DNA of 64,000 nt from assembly GCA_028538565.1 (NCBI GenBank), contig JAPQWN010000011.1:31993001-32057000 (forward strand). The letters are read 5' to 3'. Below the pieces are notes generated by a model that had not been told where the DNA came from, ran no database searches, and worked only from the letters and a program-made list of their open reading frames with translations. Positions 45,401 through 59,796 of this stretch are shown here, piece by piece. Position numbers and translations under genes: made by a program. Every line of letters begins with the position of its first letter. The stretch's first letter is position 1. The DNA comes from Umbellularia californica (taxonomy: Eukaryota; Streptophyta; Magnoliopsida; Laurales; Lauraceae).

Positions 45401-48400
45401 GAAGGGTAGAAATAGGCACCAAATTGTTGTGCTGCACAACCCGCACTCCCGTAGTGCCCATAAGGTTGTTGTGCCTGTGGATGCGATTGAGGAACGAAGA
45501 TTGTTTCATAATATGAGGCCAAGTCATTTGTAGACTGAGATGATTGAGGGTAGTCTTTGTGCTAAAATACCAAAAGTGCTAAAATCTACAATATGGTGCT
45601 CCAAAACTCTAGATCTAACAAGCCTCAAGCATTTCTAAGCTATTTTGAGATCCAATCTTCGAAAACTCAAAGGAATCACAAAAACATCTCACCAAATAAT
45701 ATCCCTTGACTTCCTTGTCGACCAAAATCTTAAGGAAGTCTTGAGTTTTGGAGCTTGGAGTAGTCACACACAGTGAGAGGAAGGCTCAGGCTCGGTTTGG
45801 AGAAGAAAGGAATGAAAAAGGAGTGAAAACGCAGCTTTTAAAAAAAAGAATCCATCGATCAATATTTTGAAAACATCGGCTGTTATAACGGAATGACCGA
45901 TATTTTCAAAATATCGGCCATAACGGGCGTTATTTTGGCGATACTTTGCCCATAATGCTAAGGTTCTTAGCGTTATGGGCAAAATATCGGCACGGTCTCG
46001 GCTGTGGCCGTTACATAACAACCGTTATTTTGAACCTTGTGTTAAAGTGATACAGGCGTATCTAGGTGTGATAATTTTAATGTGAAGAAGGCCTTATTTA
46101 CACCATTTTCTCACTAGTGGAAACAAATGTGATGATGTAATGTAACCATGGAAAAATTTCTTCTGCGCACGCTCTCCTGGGGAAGCGCACATTAGACCGT
46201 CCCCAAAGGTGGGACCCCCTGAATTTCACTGGTTCTTGCCGTGACAATTGCTTCGATCCAAATGGGCTTCATAGCGCAGGAGAGAACATGAGAAGACTGT
46301 TGTGTAACCATTGCGCATGTGCATCGTTTACATGTAAATGAGTGCAAAGAAATGACCCCTAAGGGCCCGTTTGGCAATTTACTATTAAAGTAAAAATAAT
46401 AAAAGTAATGTAAAGTATCAAACCAAGAGGGAATAAAATATAATGTGGTTATGATGATATTTTGTCTTTAATGGATTAATATGGAATCTTTTTGACTTTT
46501 TGTATAAAAAGTGAGTGTTTTTTTGTCTTTTAGTGGAGAAAGGAAGTTGTTTTTTGACCTTTTTTTTTTTAAAAGGAGGGGATTTTGAAGATGTGTACTT
46601 TTGATGTGACCCATTATCTAAAAATATGGAGGCTTTACATTACTTCGACTAACCTACTAAATCGCCAAACGGGCCCTAAGGATATTATGAGATTGCTTTC
46701 TCTTAAATCTCCCCGTATTCTTCTTACACTTCTCTTGCTTCCCTTAAAATTTATCCTCCTTGCTATTTATTGCAGATTTATTCGTCCACTCTGGATTCAC
46801 CACCCCCAAGGTGGATGCATTTTGCTCATGGATTGCTTCTCTTCTTATATCAGGTCCGTTTGACTTCACTTTCTTCATCTCTCTTCCTGTATGCACTACG
46901 CACGCTTATACCTGCAGCGGCAGTTACTCAACTAAGTGTTCCACTTCTATTTGCCTAATGAATTACAATTTGTCTTCCGGCTCTCTATCATCTTTTTATG
47001 ATGTTTGTGTATGAGAATTGTCATGAACTATGATACCCAGATACGGCAACTCACTCATGGTACCAGTGCAGACACTGTACGATACGGATACGGGATACGG
47101 GATACTACAAGATACGGTAGGGATATGGCGCAAAAAATGGGATACGGCTGTCTCGTATTTTATAAAAAATAAATAAAATGAAAAATAGAGGAAATCCAGC
47201 TTCCCCAACCACCCACAACCGCAGCCCCTGCTCTTTGCTGAACCCCTTCCCCTTCGCCTCCATCCCCCAGACCCAAAGGAAAAAAAGAAAAAGAAAAAAG
47301 ACCAAACCAGAGAGGAGAAGAGAATAAAAAAAAAAGCGGCGTACCTGCACCGACGTCGCCACGTCCGACTCCCATCTCCATCATCCGCCACCATCAGGCG
47401 CAAAGATCTCATCGCCTCCACCATCATCATCGCTTGCCCTCTTGTCCCTCGTGTTTCTCTTCTCATCAAGGGCAGAGAGAGTACCTTTTTTTTTTTTTTT
47501 TTTTTTTTGTCTTTTCTCTGTCATGTGTCTCCCACTCCAATTTTTTTCTTTTATCTTTTCTTCACCATCATCTCTGTCACGTGGGTATGTTCCCCACTCC
47601 AAATTCAAATGAGGCAAGCATCACGTGTCTCCTACATCCCACAGTCCCACTCTTATTTCATAGTGAGGCAAGGCCCATCTTGTGGGCTTGAGATCAAGTC
47701 CAGCTCGGCCCAGCTATATTAAAAATAAACAGCAGCAAAATAAGAAACTCTGTACTCTTCTCCAGTTTGACAGCTCCAACAAAATTAAAAAAAAAATATT
47801 CCATTTAAAATAAACTCCCAATTAAATTTTTATATTTATATATTTTTAATAATGCCATACCCGTATCCGTGTCCTAAAATTTTGAAGTTGACGTATCAGA
47901 CGCTCGTTCTGGTGTCCCGTATCAGTACCCGTGTCCGTATCTGGGCATCATAGGTCAGGAAACAGTCCCCTATTTATTTATTTTTTACAAAGCGGAACTT
48001 TTAATTTGTGCTCACCATTGACGATTCTAAGAATCTAAACCCTCAGATATACTTACCCTCCATCTCACATATACTTACCCTCCATGTAATGGCAGTTGCC
48101 CCAGTTTGACATTCATCAGGCTAACATGAACTGTTGGATTAGCCTGATGAATGTCAAACTGGGGCAACTGCCATTACATGGAGGGTAAGTATATGTGAGA
48201 TGGAGGGTAAGTATATCTGAGGGTTTAGATTCTTAGAATCGTCAATGGTGAGCACAAATTAAAAGTTCCGCTTTGTAAAAAATAAATATAAAGGGGACTG
48301 TTATGTGAGATGGAGGGTAAGTATATGTGAGGGTTTAGATTCTTAGAATCATCAATGGTGAGCACAAATTAAAAGTTCCGCTTTGTAAAAAATAAATATA

Positions 48401-51400
48401 AAGGGGACTGTCATGTGAGATGGAGGGTAAGTATATGTGAGGGTTTAGATTCTTAGAATCATCAATGGGGAGCACAAATTAAAAGTTCTGCTTTGTAAAA
48501 ACTAAATATAAAGGGGACTGTTTCATGATGTAATGGTAGTTGCCCCAGTTTGACAGTCATCAGGCTAGGATGAACTGTTAGATTTAGAAAACAACTAAAA
48601 CATTTGCCCCAGTTTGACATTCATCAGGCTAATGTGAACTGTTGGATATAGAAAACAAATAAAACATTTTGAGGGCTGAAACTTTTGAGGCCTCCAAGCG
48701 AAGGCTATGATGATTTGATTGCAACCATTTCTGGTCTACCCCTTATCAAAGCCCTACAATGAATCATCCCTGCTTTACCCCATGATTGGCATGCATGCAT
48801 GTGGGCTGTACAGGAAGTTCATTACTTCTAAAAAAGGAACTGTTCTGCCTTGAGTAATATATGTTCATTACTTTCCCTTCTATTGATTTAAAGAGATGTA
48901 AACTGCATTTAAACTGCCATCTGTTTAATGTCTGCTATGTTTCTGAATTTGGAACCGAAAGACCGCCACCTGTTGAATATGATTGTGGCAATTATGATCA
49001 TCATTAGATGTCATTAACGTAGTTTTTTCCTATAGGTTCATAAATTTCTAAGAGGGAACCTTGTTTTTTAAGTTCTTGTGAGCCAAGCTTTCTTAGCTTT
49101 ATAGTTTGAGTTCCGTCACATCACAAGGTTGCATCCAAGTCCAAATGTCTTTGTTTGCAATGAGGACATTGATTGACTTGGGGACAAAAAGATCCACTAT
49201 TGGCAGGTATGTTATCATCATAATCATCTCAGCTGTCCATTAGTTCAGGGTTGGCTAAACTATTCTACTATATTTGACTTTAAAACAAACTATGTTGTCA
49301 TATATTGTAAGTTTCTAACTTTCTAGCTAAGGTGCATGAAAATGAGGTCTCTCTCTGAGTGCACAAGAAGCTAGTTGGTGGAAATGGGGAAGGGAAAGTA
49401 ACTGTCGAAGAAGACATAAAAGCAGACACTCCAAAACAAATTCTAACGCCCTACATCGTGCAACCCATGAGTTAACAATATGGGTATCTTCTCTATCTAA
49501 TGTTTGTTAACAGCTGCTCAATCCATCTGCAAACTAGTCGCTTTTCTAATGAGGGATCATAGTTCATAACTTACTATCAGCTCAGCTTTATTCCATATGT
49601 TTAAGGTCAAATTTGTGTTAACATCGTGCCCTGCTTAAAGCCATTCTCTCTTAACTCCACATTTTCTTATCTTTTTTAACTAGTTCAGTTCAAGTCTTTG
49701 CTAGTGTCTCCCTTCTAGTTCCTCAAACTTGTTACCTTTCAATTATGGGAACCTTGACTTGATTGCCCATCTAAAAGCTGCACCCCACAAGTTAGAAGCT
49801 GTAGCTAAAGCTTTGCTTCCTCTACAAACAATATGGCAAATGCATGACAATCTGAATTAAATTTCCATTTTGACATATGAGGGGGGCCCTAAATACATCA
49901 AATTGAAGCATTATGGTTGTGGATCTGGACGTACTTGTCCATCATTTGGATATAGCGTATCTGACATTGGTAGTCTTCAATCTGTGGCAAATCCATTCGC
50001 CCATCTTGATTTTTGTGGTAATATTGTTTGATTAGCTATTATAGATCAATTTATTTATTAGTAAAAGGAGCTTCGTTGCTTCCCTTTTTTTTGTGTTTGG
50101 TTCCTCTTTCCCACTGTTGTTGTCTACTTGTTGTCCTTGAAGCAATATCACAAAAAATCACAATAAATGTCTAATCAATGCATGCCTTTTAAAAGATAGT
50201 GTTTTTACTATAATAGGAGTACTTTTGTTGTCTACTTATTGCCATTGAAGCAATATCACAAGAAGTCACAATAAATGTCTAATTAGTGCATGTCTTTTAA
50301 AAGATGGTTATATCACAGTTTATCAGAATCCTACGATTCGTATCTCGAATCCCGGTTCATATCTCAAATCTTAAGAAAAACAATTCGTATCTATGCAACG
50401 AATCCCATTTACAGATGAATTTTAGGATTTAGGTGTGAATCTTACGATTCGATCCTTGTTTCATCGAATTTTACGATTCAAGCTATTCGACTAAACGAGA
50501 ATAACTACAACCAATAAGCTAATATTAATAATCTTTTATCGTTTTTGATGCAGTGAGATTCAAGAATAAGAGGACCTACTAATGGGCCCCACTGAGGATG
50601 ATTTACTTTCTTTAAATAGTTTAGTAATTTTAGTAATTTAATGTAATCTCTGATTTGACTTAATCATAGAGATTTTAGTGATTTGATTTGCTTAGAGATT
50701 TTAGGGAGTGATTTAAGGAATCATTGAATAATGGTAGTTTCTTTATTTAGACCATTCCTCTATTATAAATAGAGATGGATGCTTGATTATAAGTTATGCT
50801 ATATCTTTAATAAGATTTCAAAATTGTTCTTGTGAGTTCCCCTTTGGGGTATTTCCTTCTAAGTGATCTTAGGGTTTTGAGTCTTAGGGCTTGATCTCAC
50901 CGTCGGAGGTGTAGATCTTCATCGTGGCCTCCAGGCTATGCCATCAGTTTTTCTTTCTTTATTCTTTCTTTCTTTTAGGGCTTTTATTTTTAAAAGGTTA
51001 TTTAGTTAATTAACAAAACCACTCAAGAATTTTTTTGCGGCCTTGATGAGGTTTTAAAGATGAAACATGCATTTAATTAAAGCGTTTGATTGTAAGTATG
51101 GTGCTTTTCTTTATATATATATTTAAAATTTATTTTGATTTTTTTCTTCATGAACACTTAAATTGTGGTTGATGAGTGCCAACAAGATTTTGGATGAGTT
51201 AATTGCTCATTTTTGGATGAGTTAACCTCTCATATTCAAGAAGAGGTATGTTGGTGCATGTTATTCGCTGATGATATTGTGTTGGTAGAAAAATCAAGAG
51301 ACGGTGTGAATGCAAAACTCGAGAAATGACGAGAGGCCTTAGAATCCAAAGGTTTTAAAATAAGCCGTACAAAGACGGAATATATGGATTTTAACTTTAG

Positions 51401-54400
51401 TGGGCATATAGAAAGAGCTGAAACGACAGTGAGAATTAAAGACCACGAGATACCACAAAGTGACTCTTTCAACTACCTTGGCTGTATAATTAGTAAGGAT
51501 GGGGTATGAAGATGTCGAACATAGGATAATAGTGGAATGGTTGAAGTGGAGACTTGTTTCTAGAGTGCTTTGTGATTGACGAATGTCCACAAGTTTGAAG
51601 GAAAAATTTTACAGGACAGTGATTAGATCTGCTATGACCTATGGAGCAGAATGTTGGCCAATCAAGAAGTAACATGCACAAAATGGATGTAGCAGAATCA
51701 GGATTTTGAGGTGTATGTGTAGTAAAACTAGAAAGGATACAATTAGAAATGAGCTCTTTCGACATCATTTAAGGGTAACAACAATAAGAGATAAGATTAG
51801 AGAAACTCATTTGAGATAGTTTGGGCATGTCCAATGTAGGCCGGCAACGGCACCGATAAGGAAAAGTTTAACTATAAAGGTTGATGGCCCACCAAGGGGA
51901 AGGGGTAGGCTAAAGAGGATGTGGATGGAGGTTGGTAAAAAATAGATATGAAAAAGTATAACTTATCTGATGATTTGGCTCAAGATAGATCGGAATGGAG
52001 AATCAGAATTCGTGTAGCCGTCTCCAACATAGTTGGGACAAGGCTTTGACGATGATGATGATGAACAGTTTTTCAACTTAAAGAGTGGCGCAACCCCGAT
52101 CCGCAATCGGATAGTAGATCAATCTCCCGAAGAATTGGTCGAATCGAACAAAGGGATTCCACACAAAACAACAATCACAGCCATGAACTCATGGGAATAA
52201 CTCACGTTACTTGAATTGATTAATAAAGAATAAGCATTACAATAGGGTATCTTCTATATATATAGAGTAGCATTGTTCCTAAATATGCAATGAGGAAATA
52301 TCTAATCCTAATCAACATATAAATTAGAAAGCAATCCTAATAAGCAAAGTAAGCAGTATTACTAATCTAGAAAATCAGAGAATCATGTGGAATATGATTG
52401 GACCCCATCAGCTGGGTCCATCGACGCTTGCGAGTCCTAGTCTTGGATTGGAACTGGACTACGTCAACTCTCCCCTGCTTGAAAGAACTCGACTCCAGCG
52501 AGTTGACAGCTTGATAATGCCGGAAAGAATTCGACCACAAGTCCGGGAAATGTCCTCCTGGGTCGAAAATCAAGCGCACAAACCTCCGTTTTTTCGTTGG
52601 ATCTGTAGTTGCATGACATAGCTTGGAAGCTTGATGCGATCTTTTCCTCCATGTAGAAGTACGTTGGAGGTGCCTTTGCGGCTGATGTATGAAGTGAATT
52701 CGGATGTGTGATCTGATTGTTAGATGCTTCAGGTGTTGGCCTTTGTACCAAAGGATCATGAACATTGACTATCCATTGTTGATCGCCAAAAATGAAGTCA
52801 ATGTGAGGAACTTCAACTACTTGATCTTCTTTTGAAACCACTTGGACAATTGATTTGATTTCCGATGATGCAACATGATTTTCTAGAAGTGGCATGACAA
52901 TGAGATCTACTAGACATTCAATCTTTTTGCTAACCAGGTCAGAGTCTTCAATATTTGCTTGACCTTGTACTTCCTCAACCCTTTGCAGTCTTGAGTGGCA
53001 CCACCTTGATCAATATTGTTTGTACCCACAAAATTAGCGTTGCTATGAACTTGCGCTTCGATGTTATCCTTGATGTCTTTTGTCTTCGCTTGTGGGTCAA
53101 CCATAATTTCTCTTTCAACGTTGTGCTCTTTCTGTGGTTCATCTGTCGAAGGTGATGATGTAGATGAAGATGGGGCTATTGAGTTCATTGGAATGAGTCT
53201 AATCCCTTTTCCATTCCATGAAAGGGTATACGTATTCGCCTCTTTATCATTGTGCACTTTTCGATCAAAAAGCCACGGGTGTCCAAGAATAATATGAGCA
53301 ATGTTCATATTAATCACATCACACCAAATTTTGTCCTCATAATTGCCAATCTTGAATGATATCAAACATCTATGAGTCACGGGGATGACATGACGATTAG
53401 ACCATTTGACTTGGTAGGGCTTATGAAGCTTCTCGGTTGGCAAATTAAGCTTGTCAATAACCTCTTGTGCGACAAAATTCATTGCACTACCATTGTCAAT
53501 AATCACATTAACTGACTTGTTGTTGACTCTTTATCCGTGTGTGAAATTTCTGAGCCTGTCTCCATTCTTCTTCTTCCTTTTCATTTTTATTGAGGAGTCT
53601 GCGAATGACAAGCTCCGTGCTCCACATGCCTCTAGGTAATCTGAGATGCGTAAAACAGATTAAAAGCCAAGTTAGGCTATGTTTGGGTGCAAGGTACTTC
53701 CTACTTCTAGGGTTTCGGTCCCTTAAAAGAAAGGGACAAGTTGCAACGGGTTAGAATATGATTAAGAACCTCAAAAGCCCTCAACAAGGTCTACTGGTCG
53801 TCCAAGGTTCATCCATAGTGTGGACTACTGGGGTGCTGAACACCCACATGGTGCATCAAGGTGGAAACATGTAGTGATCCGAAGGCGGCATGCCTATTTC
53901 CATGGTTCACTGCTGGGCCAAAGGTAGGGTACATGGTCCACTAAAAAGGGGTTTAAGGATCTTAAAGACCCTCACTTAGACTCACCGACGGTTCCCCACG
54001 GTCCCGGGGGTGACTACCGGAAGTTCCGGTTTGGTGGTGCAAGGGTTCCAAGTAATTTGGGAAAAGCCTACCGGTTTAAGTGGTATTTGGTCACAATTGG
54101 GTACACCTATCAAGCCACCAAAGGTCCCAAAAATGGTCCCCAAGGTTAGGGTTTTTGTCCTCAAATACAGGGTGAAGTGGCCCAAAAATAAGGCCCACCG
54201 GCGGTTCAAATATCGCTTATCGGCTATGGAAATTTTTGTTCTATGGTTGTCCGTATGGTCACCCGCAGAGCAAAAATTTCTGCAGGCTGTGGAATGTAGG
54301 AAATTTGTTGCGCTGTCTATGTGGCTGGCTGTGCTGCGCAGTATGGCCTGTTTTGAGCCTAGAATTTGGGACTTTTGATCCTTTAAAATTCTTGGAAATC

Positions 54401-57400
54401 AAGAACCATAAAAATCACAATTTTTGACAATAAATTGGCAATCTAAACATAACTAAAATCATGCATTTCTCAACATCCAAACCATTGGATAAAATTATGA
54501 GAATCAAAGGGAATAACCATAATATGTTATATACAAATTAAATTGGAGACTTGCCAACACAACTCCAAATCACCTTTTAATCAAGGATGAAAATAGCGGT
54601 AGCGGCGGGCGTAGCGGCCCGCCGCCAAACCGCTACGAAGCGGGCGATACGTAGCGGCGTAGCGGTGCGATTTTAAAAAATGGCCAAAAAAATATGAAAA
54701 AATTCCAGAAAATCCAGAAAATTGTAAAATGAAAGAAAATGTGGTTCTTTTGCAAAAGTAAGTAAGAAAAGGGGGCGTAGCGGTGCCCTCAATACATGAG
54801 GTCCTGTATCGTTGTATAAATAGAAAATAATAATAATGATTAGTTTTTTCACATGCTTTCATGTTTCTTAGTCATGTTAACTTAAAAAGTAATGGAAAGC
54901 TCATTAAAAAAAAATAGAACATGAATTCATGAAATAAAAGCATAAGAAATTAATAATTAAGAAATAAGAAGACTTAAGAGTTAGGTCATTACACAATACA
55001 CAATACCCATTAGTCATTAGTGAATATTGAACAGTCAAATATCAATACTTCAACATTCATGATTCAAATTCAATCAAGTGAATGAACTATGAAGTGATCA
55101 ACAATCAACATTCAACACCAATTTAAAAATGACAAAGAATAGAGAGTTAGTGAAGGATATAGGAATACCTTAATCACCATCAAAAGGAAAGTCTACCAAG
55201 ATTCAAGGGGCTATGGTTATCATCATCCCCATTAGTGTTATTATTTCCACTGGCACCATATTGGATTTGATATTGATGAGAATTGGGATCTACAAATCCA
55301 AAGAAGGCAGCTGCACCCGCATCAAAAGAACTTGGAGGAGGTGGAGGTGGTACAGGTGGATTTCTACCATATTGCGTTTCACCATAGTCACCATATGAGT
55401 ATGACCCCGAAGTTGAAGACTGTTCTTCTTCTTGTTGTAATTGACCATATGGAAAATAGTCAAAATATTGTGAGGGTCCTTGTCCACTGTAACTAGGGTT
55501 CCACGAATCAGTCCATGATGCCGCTTGTTGTCCTCCAACATCTCCACCCATATTTCCTTACTCATTACTACCTCCAGCCCCAGGTGGTGAATCTCTTCGG
55601 CGCCGTTGATAACCACGGCTTAGATCAAATCTTCCAGATGGAGGTAATTCATGTACTTCCTCTATAGGAATGTTATCGTCTTCATCATGCTGATAGTATT
55701 CACTAGTACCACCTGTCCCACTGTCTCCTGCTCCTCCATCTCCACCATAGCTACTCGAAGAGACGGTGGTAGAACTGACTTTCTCAGAAGCAGGTTCTTT
55801 CCCACTCCTCCTAGTCCTACTGGTACCTCCTCCCCGAGGTGGCTGACCTTCTGCAGGTGCCTTACCCATATCCGAATCTATCAACTCTTGAAGTGTTTCC
55901 TGAAACTTCAGATCTGAATCTAGCAGTGGATCCTCTATCTCAGCTAACCATGGGAGTAAGGGATCGTCCTCTCTGAATATGTGATCCAAATTAATAGGAC
56001 AATAAGCAGGATCATCCCTTGACCTTCTCTCCCTAATTCTGTTTCTCAACTTCAGATTGTAATGACAATATACAAGCTTGTTGAGTTTCTGCATGGTAAG
56101 CCGATTTCTGGCCTTCGTGTGGATCAAGGAGAAAGTGCTCCAATTTCTTTCACAGTTGGAAGATGTTGTAGTTTGAATAAGGATGCGAACAGCCGCTTTC
56201 CTTAGATGTGGAGCACTCTCTCCAAAATTCATCCACCAATCAGCTGAAATGCAAAATATAAATAAAGAAAATTAGATATTCATAACCCTCAAGTCCTTCT
56301 AATCAATTAAGATAAATAAATCAAGATTCAAGACTATTGGGTGGGGTTTTTTGTTCATAGTCATACCAGGTGGCATCCTTCCAATCGATCGTATCACAAG
56401 AGGGTCAGCAAAGGTTCCTCTCCTTTGTGTATACATAGATATCTACAATGTGAAAATTAGATATAAGCATGTATGGCAGTATGGCAATTGGCACTTGGTA
56501 GCATAATTAAATTCTCTTAAGTAACCACCCACTCACCTCTTGTATTGCATCAATTTGATCATCTGCATCTAACAATCTTTTTAATACCTCCCGTAATCCT
56601 ACCCGCAAGTCCGTATCTATTGCTTCGGTGTGTAGTTCGACATTGCGGTAATAGAATTCGGGATTAAAAAAATAACCTACATTATAAATATGTAGAATGT
56701 ACTGTGAGCAAACAAGATAATAGATACATTAGTTAGGAAAACAAAAATGTATCAAATTCAAAGATATATATTAATTACCTGCAACATGCAATGGATGGTG
56801 CAACTGATCGTTCCAACGGGCATCAATAATCTTTATATATTTATCGTGATATCTAACATTTTCTATAATGGATTGCTTTGCCCGATCCATTGCTTCATAT
56901 ATAAAGCCCATTGTCGGCTTGTCATCACCATCTACAAGCCGCAACACTTTATAACCAAAGGCTCAAAAACCTATAATATCTTCCTCACTTTCTTCCAAAA
57001 CTTATTGTCCCTCAAGGTTTGGGACTTCAAACCCCGGACCACTAGTTGCATTGCCCCATTTCGAACAAAGCCATTCTTCTGATGCAAACATCTGAATGAG
57101 CTCCGTTCTAAACTTACAAGGCTTTCCATAGCCAGAAAATGAGTTGCAAACCTAGTTATTCCTGGATGCAGCAAGGCATGGTTATTTGTGTATTTTTTCA
57201 TTAAGCTTAACACGCATGAATGATCATATATAAATCTTGTAATTCCTCTACATGCCTTGATCAATGAAGCTACTTTTGTCTTCCTTCTAATCTCTTCCAA
57301 GATGAGATCTATGTAGTGTGCTGTACATGGGGTCCAGAATAAATGGGTCCTCTTTTCCATTAATTGCAAACCTGCTTTCTTGAAATTGGCGCCATTATCT

Positions 57401-59759
57401 GTAACAATCTGTACAATATACTCCTCTCCCCCACTCTCTACAACTTTATCCATAAGATTGTATATATATGTGGCTGTCCGTCTATGTTCACTTGCATCAA
57501 TGGACTTCACAAAGACGGTCCCAGCGACTGAATACACCAAAAAGTTTAATAATTGTGTTTGGGTGCCGCTGGTCCACCCGTCACATATGATGGTAAAACC
57601 ATTCTGTTGCCACATGGACCTAAACGTTTCCACCCAAGCCTTTATTTCTCTATATTCTTCTTCAAGTTATTTAGTGCCCACATCATATACGGAGGGCGCC
57701 TGTATACCCCGCCCAGCTTTGGCGGCAACATCAAGAATATTCTGGAAATATGGGGAATTTATTGCTGTAGGTGGTATGTTCTTGTGAATTGGTCATTTTG
57801 CTGTAGCTTTGACCAATCTATCTCTTGCAGCCTTCATTACCCCTTTCACAACACTAGATATTTTTGGTTGTTTATCTCCCTCTTTTCTATGTACTAGAGG
57901 ATCAACAGGGGGAGGAACTGCTCTTCTCGTAGAGATAATTTCTACATCAACATCCCGTTCTCGGGTGCTAAATGCCCTACGCATGGACCCCGCAATGCCC
58001 TTACCCTTGCTTGGCATAGATGCAGATGAGCCCCCTGCATCATAATATCTGCTTCCAGCAAATGCACGACGTTCTTGTTCTTCTTGTTGACTCATCAAAG
58101 ACTCTCGGCGTGCAGCCTCTATCTGTGCATCTTCCTCCTCATCAAAGTATTCATCCCCAAATACATCATAACGGGCATCATCAATATCTTGCCGCTTCTT
58201 TTCTTTTATCTCTACTTTTCTAGCTTTATTTTGGCCAAGCAAAGCTTTCATTTCTTCCTTGATTTCCCTTGGTACTTCGGAACAGGCAGCAACATTGCCA
58301 GAAACGTGGCCCAAGTGCTGCTTGAATCTTGTAATGCCCCCATTGGTCACTTTCGAACAAAACTTGCATTTGATTTTCAACCTATTTTCCTCAACTGCCT
58401 CACCAAATCTCCATGCGGGATCAGTATTACGAGGCATTTTAAGTTATAAAGTTGCAAAGACAAATAGACTGAATACCTGGCTCTTGCTATAAATATGAAC
58501 AAGTAGTATGTTAAAAATTAAAAAAAAACAAAGAAATATGTTAGAGGAAACATATATATAATGCTTAGGAATTATTCTCTTGACATTTAATTGGTATTTC
58601 ATTACTTAAAGTATCAATTTTTTTCAAAAAATAAAAAAATCCGAAGATAAAAATTACAGAAAAATCAACAAACATTCAAGTAGTGATGGATTGATCTATG
58701 AGAAACATAGATCTATTATTTACAAGCAATTTCCAAGTTGTTTCATTGGTTGTCAATGAATATACACATTTTTTTTTTCAAAAAATAAATAAATCCGAAA
58801 ATAAGAATTAAAGAAAAATCAACAAACATTCAAGTAGTGATGGATTGATCTATGGGAAACATAGATCTATCATTTACAAGCAATTTCCAAGTTGTTTCAT
58901 TGGTTGTCAATGAATATATATATATATTTTTCAAAAATTAAATAAATCCGAAAATAAAAATTAAAGAAAAATCAACAAACATTCAAGTAGTGATGGATTG
59001 ACCTATGGGAAACATAGATCTATCATTTACAAGCAATTTCCAAGTTGTTTCATTGGTTGTCAATGAATATACACATTTTTTTTTTCAAAAATTAAATAAA
59101 TCCGAAAAAAAAAAAAAAAAAAATCAACAAACATTCAAGTAGTGATGGATTGATCTATCATTTACAAGCAATTTCCAAGTGGTTTCATGGGTTGTCAATG
59201 AATATAGACATTTTTTTTCAAAATAAATAAATCCGAAAATAAAAATTAAAGAAAAATCAATAAACATTCAAAATGTGATGGATTGATGTATGGGAAACAT
59301 AGATCTATCATTTACAAGCATTTTCCAAGTGGTTTCATGGGATGTCCATGAGTATTCAAATTTTATTTTTAAAAAAATAAATAAATCCGAAAATAAAAAA
59401 TAGAGAAAACATAAAATAAAAATAAAAATATGTGTGCATGATGAAAGGGAAACATGGATCTCATCATATTAGAAGACAAGGAAGTTGAATCTTGTAGTTG
59501 TATTTGAATCTTGCAAAAGTTGAAAAAAATCCAAAAGAAAAACATACCTTGGACTTGGAATGGAATCTGAGGCCTTGAAAGTTGAATCTTCTTGTTGTTG
59601 TTATACTTGTTTGTGTTTGATTCTTTCTAATTTGATGTTACTCACTTACTTGTAATGTCTTGTAGATGAAAATGAGTTGGAAAGTTGAGAATCTGGTGTT
59701 TCACTGTGTTTGGAGGCAAAAACAGGCTACATATGCATTTTAGGGCCGTCTGGGAAAGA

Positions 59760-59796
<37 letters not shown>

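Noticed and set aside
55180..55551. Gly/Ser/Pro/Tyr-rich 123-codon ORF as a separate host gene
   Set aside because: It follows the hAT dimerisation domain on the same strand within the element and is better read as the C-terminal tail of the transposase.
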